Assembly: GCA_004295885.1 (NCBI GenBank)
Contig: SEDG01000214.1
Coordinates: 1 to 5,556, forward strand
Source: Pedobacter sp.
Lineage (GTDB): Bacteria; Bacteroidota; Bacteroidia; Sphingobacteriales; Sphingobacteriaceae
DNA: 5,556 nt
Direction: 5' to 3'
The position numbers were made by a program, and so were the translations under genes. Below, piece after piece: positions 1-5,556 of this stretch (positions are counted from its first letter, which is position 1; each line of letters starts with the position of its first letter). The notes under the pieces are model-generated. The model ran no database searches, was not told the origin of the DNA, and saw only the letters and a program-made list of their open reading frames with translations.

Positions 1-851
1 GACAACATTGAATTCAACAGAAAAAATATGATGGCTATATGAGAACCAGAGACTGAAAGGGCGTGAATTGTTCCTGTTTTGCTGTACGCAGCTAAAGTTT
101 CTTTACTTAAATCTGCTCTGTAACCTAAAACTAAGGTTGATGCAACCGCAAAAGCCTCATCATTGTTAATTAGCTGCCTATAAATCCGGATTTGCTTTTT
201 ACGCTCTTCAATGGCGTATTTTATAATTGGATTTCCGGCAATTGATCTCAATTTAACCAAATGGTCTTGATTAATAAAAGTCTGTTGATAGATGTTTTTT
301 GAAGCTAGCCAAGCTTTAAAATCGAACTCTGCAGGATTATAGGATGGTTCTACGGGCAAATATTTACTTGCAATAATTAACTCATCGCCGTAATTCAATT
401 TAACAGGCCGAAGGCTATCTACCTTAAGTGCAATTAATAATTTCCCAGTTGCAAATTTTGGTTTTTGGTTTTGATAGGCGCTACTTACTTCAACCTCAAA
501 ACGTAAAATGTTATTGGTTAGTTGGGGTTCTCCGTTAACCCAAACCTTTAAATAGTCATAAGGTTGATTTGCGTAATAATCTCTTCTAAAAGACTGCGTA
601 TTTAATAAACACAACAATCCGCCAAGGGCGAAACAAAAAATATAAAACACAACACCGGTAGCACCTTTAAAATTATATGCTTTTATTTTTTTATAGAAAA
701 TATTTATAAATAAAAGATAGCACAGAAGTAAGACATTAGCTATCAGACAAGCGGTAATTAGATTTCCTTTTCCAAACAGATAAGCGCATACAATTCCTGT
801 CATGAATGGAAACAAAACCCTAACAAAAACTATTTCAGATTTAAACGTCAC
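1..851 (-). CDS. comEC: ComEC/Rec2 family competence protein, N-terminal part (runs off left edge)
   Basis: Known role of the family: an inner-membrane channel that carries single-stranded DNA into the cytoplasm during natural transformation. Only the first 283 codons are present; the C-terminal channel and any metallo-beta-lactamase-like domain lie outside. Visible parts are hydrophobic segments at about residues 12-26, 31-53 and 64-84, a soluble DUF4131-like segment at about 98-215 with the core DYLKVWVNGEPQ, and the start of the Competence domain, including LVLGYRADLS and the hallmark GTIHALSVSGSHIAI near residues 260-274. The usual family form is SGLH; here it is SGSH. I chose the GTG at 851 because it adds KSEIVFVRVLFPF, which resembles the usual N-terminus of Bacteroidota ComEC. 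The alternative ATG at 803 would remove these 16 residues. The gene begins 3 bases after the stop of the upstream gene, so it is probably co-transcribed and translationally coupled. The family call is firm; the start is less so. Confidence 0.9.
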   Translation of the reverse strand, partial: MTFKSEIVFVRVLFPFMTGIVCAYLFGKGNLITACLIANVLLLCYLLFINIFYKKIKAYNFKGATGVVFYIFCFALGGLLCLLNTQSFRRDYYANQPYDYLKVWVNGEPQLTNNILRFEVEVSSAYQNQKPKFATGKLLIALKVDSLRPVKLNYGDELIIASKYLPVEPSYNPAEFDFKAWLASKNIYQQTFINQDHLVKLRSIAGNPIIKYAIEERKKQIRIYRQLINNDEAFAVASTLVLGYRADLSKETLAAYSKTGTIHALSVSGSHIAIIFFLLNSML

Positions 852-854
852 GGC

Positions 855-2891
855 TTAGAATTGATAACGGATTTGAAGTTTCACATCAGTCTTTTTATTA
901 CCTTTTAGCTCGTCTAAACCTGAACCAACAGTCTCTACATCTTTATATAAAAACATCGCACATCTGGCCCAAACATCTAAATGTTTTACGATTTTGTATT
1001 TAAGATTGATATAATTTCTAAAACCTTTCCCACTATACATTCCGAAACTGAAGTTGTAGAGTACATCATCCTCGTAAGCATAAATTCTGCTGTTGTAAGA
1101 TGGTGTGTTGAAATAAGCAACCCTAAAATTGCCAGAGATTTTTGACAGGGTTGGTGAGTAATCTACATCTTGATAAATCATGTAGCCAAACTCAGCTTTG
1201 ACAGTTCCTTTTTTAAATTGAGAAACTTCTAATCTATTTTGAAAACTCCAAGATTTGTTCAGTTGCCAACTTACATCACCTCTGTAAGATTCTTTTTTTA
1301 CATCGTCTAAATAATTTATTGGTACATCTAAATCCGTATTTTGTTGTTTTAATTCAGATTTATATCTAACAAATGCCTTAAAAGTTTTTGTGGGTGTGTA
1401 AGTAACCTGACCTAAGATTTCATAGCCATCTGATGGGGCATCAATCCTGAATTTTAACCAAGGGAATTTAAAGTAATCAGCATACAAAGAAATGTTCCAA
1501 GCTTTTACTGGTGTGATGTTTAGTCCTGCGTAAAATCCTTTTTCATTAAAAGCTTCACTTGCTTCGGCAGTAGCCTGATTAAAAAAATTATGGTAGTCTT
1601 TTTGGTAATTTCTGTGTAATACCACAGCGGATATTTTTGAAGATAAACTAATTAAAGCTCCATTTAAATATGCTAAACCACCGTTTAAGCTTTTCCCACC
1701 TTCACCAAAAAAATAAATGTTCTTAAAGCTATAGTTATAATATAGGCCTATGTTAGTCAGGTTTTTACCTGTAAAATTATAATACCTGTAAGATTGTGTC
1801 CCGGTAATAAATTCGTTGCTATACATAGAATGATAAGCAATTGCACCGATGCTTACATTATCTTTCTGGTATTGAATGACTCCGCCAAATATCTTCTGAG
1901 AAATACTGTTTTTGTTCTTTATTTCAGTTGCAGTTCTATGCAAACCAGTTTCGTTAACTGTAGCTAAAACTTCCTCGGCGTTACTGTTTAGGCTTAAACT
2001 TCCATCTAAATTTCTAAATGAAACAAATGGGGTAAAATCGATATGTTTTTTAATATTTATTGTTGTAGCTAAACCTCTTAAAAAAGAAAATTCGTTAGCC
2101 GATGTATAAGCTTTTAAACCAACGTCCTTTTTAGCGACACTAGCCACATCTGGTGCCTTGCCAAAAGAAAAACCAGACCAAAGCGTTAAGCCTTGTCCAA
2201 ACTGCAAAGTATAATCGCCAACTATTATTTTCTTAAATCGCCCTGCGTTGTAAATACCAATATGCGCTGATTGATAGTCGAAAAGTAATTGTTTATCTCC
2301 CTTAATAAATTTCTCCCCAGCATCCTTTTCAAATATCAGTGATGCTGAAATTCGATTAGAATAATTGTATTTATATCTAACTAAGAAACGTTCTTGAGTG
2401 CCTAAATATCTACTTCCAGCTAGATCGGTAAAGCCTTTTAATTTTTCTATCACTCTTCCAAAACGCAACACCAAATCATTGTCTCCAAGCGTAGATATGT
2501 TTCTGTAATTTATCTTATCTACCAAATCTGACTGCCTTAATGTTACAAAAGGTAAAAGCCGTTGAATGGTGATTAAATCGAAATCTGCTATACTTTGTAA
2601 CTCTAATAAGTCGATTAGTTTTCCATTTTCTTTAATATGTGTGAAAAGGTTACTGATTTGAAGAGGAGACAAGAAAAACAAACTTTTTAATTCTTCAGCA
2701 TTTGTATGATTAAGATTTATTGGATGCTTTTTAAAGAAAACTAACCTATCTTCTAATTCCGATAAATCATAGTCTTCTGGAAGGTTTTCAGCTAGACTTT
2801 CTATCAAGTCTTTAATCAGATTATCTTCTTGTGTTTGTGCTTTTGCCGCAGCCCCCATAAAAAGCAAAATGATTAGAATTTTAAAACGCAT
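855..2891 (-). CDS. Secreted helix-hairpin-helix (ComEA-like) protein with outer-membrane barrel-like C-terminal region
   Basis: A 678-residue protein. Residues 1-18 form a signal peptide (MRFKILIILLFMGAAAKA, cut before Gln19). After an acidic helical stretch (about 22-55), residues 56-118 form a ComEA-like double helix-hairpin-helix: PINLNHTNAEELKSLFFLSP, then a second unit ending in LLPFVTL. The remaining ~550 residues alternate aromatic and polar residues in repeated beta strands, and the chain ends in KLQIRYQF with a terminal Phe, typical of outer-membrane barrels. Inferred location: periplasm and outer membrane. Inferred role: DNA capture or passage, based on the ComEA-like domain and the comEC gene 3 bases downstream. 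The hairpin turns lack the usual GIG glycines, so DNA binding is not certain. A longer frame opens at a TTG at 2903, but the ATG at 2891 starts a clean signal peptide and overlaps the upstream stop by 11 bases, so I prefer it. Bacteroidota homologues are usually annotated only as helix-hairpin-helix proteins. Confidence 0.85.
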   Translation of the reverse strand: MRFKILIILLFMGAAAKAQTQEDNLIKDLIESLAENLPEDYDLSELEDRLVFFKKHPINLNHTNAEELKSLFFLSPLQISNLFTHIKENGKLIDLLELQSIADFDLITIQRLLPFVTLRQSDLVDKINYRNISTLGDNDLVLRFGRVIEKLKGFTDLAGSRYLGTQERFLVRYKYNYSNRISASLIFEKDAGEKFIKGDKQLLFDYQSAHIGIYNAGRFKKIIVGDYTLQFGQGLTLWSGFSFGKAPDVASVAKKDVGLKAYTSANEFSFLRGLATTINIKKHIDFTPFVSFRNLDGSLSLNSNAEEVLATVNETGLHRTATEIKNKNSISQKIFGGVIQYQKDNVSIGAIAYHSMYSNEFITGTQSYRYYNFTGKNLTNIGLYYNYSFKNIYFFGEGGKSLNGGLAYLNGALISLSSKISAVVLHRNYQKDYHNFFNQATAEASEAFNEKGFYAGLNITPVKAWNISLYADYFKFPWLKFRIDAPSDGYEILGQVTYTPTKTFKAFVRYKSELKQQNTDLDVPINYLDDVKKESYRGDVSWQLNKSWSFQNRLEVSQFKKGTVKAEFGYMIYQDVDYSPTLSKISGNFRVAYFNTPSYNSRIYAYEDDVLYNFSFGMYSGKGFRNYINLKYKIVKHLDVWARCAMFLYKDVETVGSGLDELKGNKKTDVKLQIRYQF

Positions 2892-3687
2892 AAGCCAATG
2901 CAATTTGCGGTGTATAACCTAGATACGGGTCACTTTCAACTGCGATATCCATGATAAACTTTTTATAGTTTAAGCCGAATCCGACATATTGCTTAAAGGG
3001 TTTAGCAGTTAATCCTCCCCTCAGCGTAATTAGTTCGACTATTTTATATTCTAATCCTAAACCTACATTTACAGCTTTATCCAAATCTTTAGAGATTGAA
3101 GTTGCTATCAATATTTTACTAGAGGCTTTATATGTTGCTCCGACTTGTGCTATTGTAGGAATATTAGCTTCAATAGTTTTCGTATTAAATTTTTGTTTGG
3201 CTGGATTGTTTATACTCGCTCCAAAAGTAAAGACGTCATTATAATCATACATTGCTCCAACATCTATCGAAAAGCCTGTTGTAGCGCCATAATTGCTTAT
3301 TTTAATTTGATGATAATTGCCTTTCAAAGCGATTGACAGCCTTTCGCCAAATCGTTTCGCCAACGCTATTCCTGCTTTGATTTCATTATATTCGGATATC
3401 CCATATCGCAGTAAACTTGCACCGACATAATTGTTCTGAAAAGGAATAACAAACGCGACTGCTTGCTTACTTAGTTCGCTATCAAACAAAAATTTTGAAT
3501 AATTTACAGCAAGCATTGATGATTTGATATCCGTGATGCCAGATGGATTTCCTTCCAAAGTCCATAGGTCTTTAACTGCAGCACCATTCATTCCCAAAGC
3601 AGAAAGTCTTGGTCCCAAATTGTCTTGCGAGAAGGCGCAATCGCTGCTTAATAGAAGCAGGAGAGAAAGGTTAAATAGTTTGTTCAT
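2881..3687 (-). CDS. Outer-membrane beta-barrel protein, PorV/PorQ-like
   Basis: A 268-residue protein with a signal peptide at residues 1-20 (hydrophobic run LSLLLLLSS, probable cut between Ser20 and Gln21). The mature N-terminus carries SALGMNGAAVKDLWTLEGNP followed by SGI (residues 29-51). This resembles the 'ALGxAxVA..D.WS...NPAGL' signature of the PorV/PorQ and FadL-like barrel families. The rest is regular amphipathic beta strands separated by short turns (for example YVGASLLRYGISEYNEIKAG and LSIALKGNYHQIKIS), ending in QIALAYAF with a C-terminal Phe, the usual signal for outer-membrane insertion. It is shorter than type IX secretion PorV or PorQ proteins (typically over 300 residues), so I would not name it as either. 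It is the first gene of the operon, and its last 11 bases encode the start of the helix-hairpin-helix gene. A role as an outer-membrane partner of that protein is inference; the substrate is unknown. Confidence 0.8.
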   Translation of the reverse strand: MNKLFNLSLLLLLSSDCAFSQDNLGPRLSALGMNGAAVKDLWTLEGNPSGITDIKSSMLAVNYSKFLFDSELSKQAVAFVIPFQNNYVGASLLRYGISEYNEIKAGIALAKRFGERLSIALKGNYHQIKISNYGATTGFSIDVGAMYDYNDVFTFGASINNPAKQKFNTKTIEANIPTIAQVGATYKASSKILIATSISKDLDKAVNVGLGLEYKIVELITLRGGLTAKPFKQYVGFGLNYKKFIMDIAVESDPYLGYTPQIALAYAF

Positions 3688-3732
3688 AGTTTTAGGTAAC
3701 CCAATCTATAACAAAATATTATAAAATAAAAA

Positions 3733-3769
3733 TTATGAAATTTGAAATTATATTTCTAAAAATTCATAA
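3733..3769. repeat. Imperfect AT-rich inverted repeat upstream of the leftward operon
   Basis: The outer arms TTATGAA (3733-3739) and TTCATAA (3763-3769) are exact reverse complements. Inside them, TTT (3741-3743) faces AAA (3759-3761), and GAAAT (3744-3748) faces ATTTC (3752-3756) around a 3-base loop. There is one A/A mismatch and a 2-base bulge. It lies 46-82 bases upstream of the leftward start codon, where an operator or a leader hairpin could act. Such repeats arise by chance in DNA this AT-rich, so function is only a possibility. Confidence 0.3.
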
Positions 3770-3970
3770 AAACAGTTTATTATTTTTTAAGTTAATAATT
3801 TTTATTTTCAATTAATTAAGTTGATAGTAAGTGAAATTTTTTGAGCAATTGTTAATTTTTTCATGGTGGGTTGATTAAATAAAATTTTAATTTTTTGATG
3901 GTAATTATTTGAGCTTGAAGTCGACATGACTAGTAATAGCTTTACAATCATCTTAGCTGTCCACTTATAT

Positions 3971-4001
3971 TTTGGAAAGAAAAGATAAACTACTAGTTTT
4001 G
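3971..4001 (+). promoter_or_regulatory. Bacteroidota-type promoter for the DUF4397 lipoprotein gene
   Basis: A TTTG at 3971-3974 (the -33 element, core TTG 3972-3974) is followed after exactly 19 bases by TAGTTTTG at 3994-4001, a full match to the -7 element TAnnTTTG used by the Bacteroidota primary sigma factor. The expected transcript start is a few bases after 4001, giving a leader of roughly 70 bases before the ATG at 4080. Both boxes and the spacing fit the consensus, which is the main reason for the call. Confidence 0.7.
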
Positions 4002-4023
4002 TTTAAACAAATGGGTTGTTAAA

Positions 4024-4038
4024 TAAGCAGCTGGCTTA
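4024..4038 (+). other. Short hairpin in the 5' leader of the lipoprotein mRNA
   Basis: TAAGC (4024-4028) and GCTTA (4034-4038) are exact reverse complements around the 5-base loop AGCTG. It falls within the predicted leader, about 20 bases after the expected transcript start. It could stabilise the mRNA 5' end, but a 5-base stem is weak evidence. Confidence 0.25.
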
Positions 4039-4079
4039 ATAATTGATTGTAATTAATTTATTCACTAAACTAAAAACAC

Positions 4080-4772
4080 ATGAAAACCTTTTATAATAAA
4101 CCTGCACTCGTACTTACTGTGTTTTGTATGATTTCAGTATTAATTTCATCTTGTAAAAAAAATGAAGACACCTATGAGCCAGTGGTTTATGGAGACGCTA
4201 ATATCAGGGTAACAAATACGGCTTCAGGCTCAAATGCTCAAGACTTCTACCAGGGCGATACGAAGTTGAGCACAACTGCTGTGGCTTATATGGAGACCAG
4301 CCCATTAATTAAACTGAAAGCAGGAAACACAATCATATCTTTTAAAAACGTAGGTACAACGACCACAACTGCATCATTAAATGTTGGCTTAGAAACAAAT
4401 GGAACTTACACCGCATTTTATTATACAAACCCAGCGGGGACGGGCGTAATAACCGGTGCTGGAGATGATAATGTTGCACCTGCTTCAGGTAAGGTAAAAG
4501 TTAGGTTTGCAAACTTCGGTTCTGCATTAAATAATACTTTAAATGTAAGTGTTACAGGTGGGGCAAATATTTTAGCCGGCTTAGGTTTTAGTGTTATTAC
4601 TCCCAGCTACTACACCATTGATGCAGGTTCTAGTCTTGATTTTACTGTTCTAGGGTCTGGGATTACAGGAAATATCGCAGGAACAAATTTTGTGTCTGGT
4701 AAAATTTATACAATTTGGTTTGATGCAGCGAATTCTACAACGGCTAAATATCACATTATTCAACAGAATTAA
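4080..4772 (+). CDS. DUF4397 domain-containing lipoprotein
   Basis: A 230-residue protein with a lipoprotein signal: a hydrophobic segment at residues 9-22 and a lipobox LISSC with the acylated Cys at 25. The residues after it (KKNED) are charged and weakly resemble the surface-export signal of Bacteroidota lipoproteins, so the protein may be anchored in the outer membrane and possibly exposed. The mature part shows DUF4397 features: ANIRVTNTASGS (from residue 40), an LKAGNTIISF strand (79-88), and DDNVAPASGKVKVRFANF (129-146) starting a second, similar unit (strands near 177-191 and 208-214). The two units suggest a tandem beta-sandwich. No catalytic residues are recognisable and the function of DUF4397 is not known; cell-surface adhesion or binding is only a guess. 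The gene has its own promoter and terminator. Its ATG follows an A-rich stretch (ACTAAAAACAC) rather than a Shine-Dalgarno site, which is usual for this phylum. Confidence 0.85.
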   Translation: MKTFYNKPALVLTVFCMISVLISSCKKNEDTYEPVVYGDANIRVTNTASGSNAQDFYQGDTKLSTTAVAYMETSPLIKLKAGNTIISFKNVGTTTTTASLNVGLETNGTYTAFYYTNPAGTGVITGAGDDNVAPASGKVKVRFANFGSALNNTLNVSVTGGANILAGLGFSVITPSYYTIDAGSSLDFTVLGSGITGNIAGTNFVSGKIYTIWFDAANSTTAKYHIIQQN

Positions 4773-4787
4773 TTAGTGATTAATTAT

Positions 4788-4819
4788 AAAGAGCATCCTA
4801 AATTTTAGGGTGCTTTTTT
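4788..4819 (+). terminator. Intrinsic terminator after the lipoprotein gene
   Basis: AGCATCCTAAA (4792-4802) pairs with TTTAGGGTGCT (4804-4814) through 11 positions with one G-U pair. The innermost A-U pairs must open to form a real loop. The right arm runs directly into a T tract (TTTTT, 4814-4819), and the A residues before the left arm extend the pairing. It begins 16 bases after the stop at 4772, so it should end the lipoprotein transcript and would block most read-through into the kinase gene. Confidence 0.85.
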
Positions 4820-4833
4820 ATGCTCAAAAATGA

Positions 4834-4863
4834 TATGTAACTCCTTTACGTGAAGGTGGTTCT
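4834..4863 (+). other. Untranslated remnant of the HipA-like kinase N-terminus
   Basis: In frame with the kinase, these ten codons read YVTPLREGGS. As I recall the family, this matches the conserved N-terminal motif RYVTPLREGGSLPAI. The codon just before it is TGA (4831-4833), where the family has Arg; CGA to TGA would be a single transition. Further upstream in this frame (AQK) there is no resemblance to the family, and there is no ATG, GTG or TTG start between the TGA and 4864. The family sequence is therefore preserved here but apparently cannot be translated. Confidence 0.6.
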
Positions 4864-5556
4864 ATGCCCGCAATCGCAGAAGCTGACGATGGGTTTCTTT
4901 ACGTACTAAAGTTTCGTGGAGCAGGACAAGGTCATAAGGCATTAATTTCTGAAATAATAGGAGGAGAGATAGCTCGTATTTTAGGTTTGAAAGTGCCAGA
5001 GTTGGTTCTTGCTAATTTAGATGAAGCCTTTGGTAGGACCGAACCCGATGAGGAAATTCAAGATTTGTTAAAGGCAAGCGTAGGCCTCAATTTAGCCTTA
5101 CATTATCTTTCTGGAGCAATTACTTACGACCCAACCGTTACCAGGATAAAGCCAGTATTAGCCTCTCAAATTGTATGGTTAGATTGTTTACTAACCAACA
5201 TGGACCGCACACCACGCAACACAAATATGTTGTTTTGGCATAAAGAATTGTGGTTGATAGACCATGGTGCATCTCTATATTTTCATCATTCATGGCAAAA
5301 TTGGGAAGAACAAGCTAAACGACCTTTTATGTTAGTTAAAGACCATGTTCTTTTACCCCAAGCAGAATTTTTAAACGAAGTTGATGAAAGCTTTAAAACA
5401 ATATTAACGCCAAGTTTGATTCAAGATGTTGTGAATCTAATACCAGATGAATGGTTAAATGAAGATATATTCAAAAGCAGTCAAGCTCAGAGGGATGCTT
5501 ATGCCTTATTTTTAAACACTAGGATTGCCAATTCAGCAATTTTTGTAAAAGAAGCA
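4864..5556 (+). CDS. HipA-like (HipA_2 type) protein kinase, apparently 5'-truncated, open at right edge
   Basis: There are 231 codons from the first in-frame ATG to the window edge with no stop. Visible kinase features are the ATP-binding lysine in YVLKFRGAGQG (Lys16), the helix SEIIGGEIARILGL, the catalytic loop TNMDRTPRNTN (Asp114, Asn119) and the metal-binding LIDHGASLYF (Asp133). The family is related to HipA toxin kinases but is compact and stand-alone, without the HipA N-terminal domain. From memory, homologues are about 260 residues and often precede a DUF3037 gene; that partner would lie to the right. No HipB-like regulator precedes it. The homology actually begins upstream, at 4834, behind an in-frame TGA, so the normal first ~25 residues are lost or untranslated. 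Translation from ATG 4864 would keep every catalytic motif but lose the first beta strand. No promoter is visible between the terminator and the start. It may be expressed as a shortened protein or be a pseudogene; the substrate is unknown. Confidence 0.75.
   Translation, partial: MPAIAEADDGFLYVLKFRGAGQGHKALISEIIGGEIARILGLKVPELVLANLDEAFGRTEPDEEIQDLLKASVGLNLALHYLSGAITYDPTVTRIKPVLASQIVWLDCLLTNMDRTPRNTNMLFWHKELWLIDHGASLYFHHSWQNWEEQAKRPFMLVKDHVLLPQAEFLNEVDESFKTILTPSLIQDVVNLIPDEWLNEDIFKSSQAQRDAYALFLNTRIANSAIFVKEA

Larger units (their letters stand above)
3688..4079. other. Divergent AT-rich intergenic region
   Basis: This 392-base gap separates the leftward three-gene operon from the rightward lipoprotein gene, so it should hold both promoters. 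Only the rightward one is clear (3971-4001). Within about 250 bases upstream of the leftward start at 3687 I found no exact TAnnTTTG box on the minus strand. The nearest candidate is the minus-strand ATATTTTG ending near 3712, which is a poor match. The section 3720-3900 is extremely rich in A and T, with runs of T, while 3905-3965 is more balanced. No open reading frame of convincing length, tRNA or known riboswitch is visible. An imperfect palindrome lies at 3733-3769. Confidence 0.7.

Noticed and set aside
1912..2109. Plus-strand open frame of 65 codons
   Set aside because: It lies wholly inside the helix-hairpin-helix/barrel gene on the other strand, has no recognisable domain and looks like a shadow frame.
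2889..2903. TTG at 2903 as start of the helix-hairpin-helix gene
   Set aside because: It would place HWL before an already complete signal peptide; the ATG at 2891 is a normal start with a positive n-region.
3145..3336. Plus-strand open frame of 63 codons
   Set aside because: It is antisense to the PorV-like gene, with unusual composition and no family resemblance.
2881..3687. Naming the first operon gene porV or porQ of type IX secretion
   Set aside because: Only the N-terminal signature and barrel pattern are shared; the protein is too short and its neighbours are competence-like, not secretion genes.
3524..3724. Plus-strand open frame of 66 codons reaching into the intergenic region
   Set aside because: It is mostly antisense to the start of the PorV-like gene and has no promoter or family resemblance.
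4820..4853. Two tiny frames (MLKNDM and MICNSFT) just before the kinase
   Set aside because: Both end within eight codons, are out of frame with the kinase and do not resemble the family N-terminus, so a simple frameshift does not restore it.
4834..5556. Classical HipBA toxin-antitoxin module
   Set aside because: The kinase lacks the HipA N-terminal domain and no HipB-like helix-turn-helix gene is adjacent in the window.

Overview
The window looks like chromosomal DNA of a member of the Bacteroidota, most likely a Pedobacter-like Sphingobacteriaceae (inference). The reasons are AT-rich DNA, no strong Shine-Dalgarno sites, a promoter matching the Bacteroidota sigma factor consensus (TTG, 19-base spacer, TAnnTTTG), a DUF4397 lipoprotein, and outer-membrane barrel proteins ending in phenylalanine.

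Layout. Positions 1-3687 hold a tight three-gene operon on the minus strand. In transcription order it encodes a 268-residue outer-membrane barrel protein of PorV/PorQ-like type, a 678-residue secreted protein with a ComEA-like helix-hairpin-helix N-terminus and a barrel-like C-terminal part, and the N-terminal 283 residues of ComEC/Rec2, which runs off the left edge. The first two genes overlap by 11 bases, and the second and third are separated by 3 bases. Positions 3688-4079 are a divergent, very AT-rich intergenic region with a well-formed promoter for the rightward gene. Positions 4080-4772 (plus strand) encode a DUF4397 lipoprotein, followed by a strong intrinsic terminator at 4788-4819. 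From 4864 to the right edge (plus strand) lies a HipA-like kinase of the stand-alone HipA_2 type. Its active site is intact, but its conserved N-terminus is cut short by an in-frame TGA immediately after the terminator.

How the genes may work together. ComEC is the inner-membrane channel for single-stranded DNA in natural transformation, and ComEA-type helix-hairpin-helix domains bind incoming DNA. An operon joining ComEC to a helix-hairpin-helix/barrel fusion and a second outer-membrane barrel suggests a Bacteroidota-specific cell-envelope DNA uptake module. That is a hypothesis; the sequence shows only the gene order, the coupling and the domain make-up. The lipoprotein is an independent transcription unit. 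The kinase has no visible promoter of its own and may be a decaying or rearranged gene.
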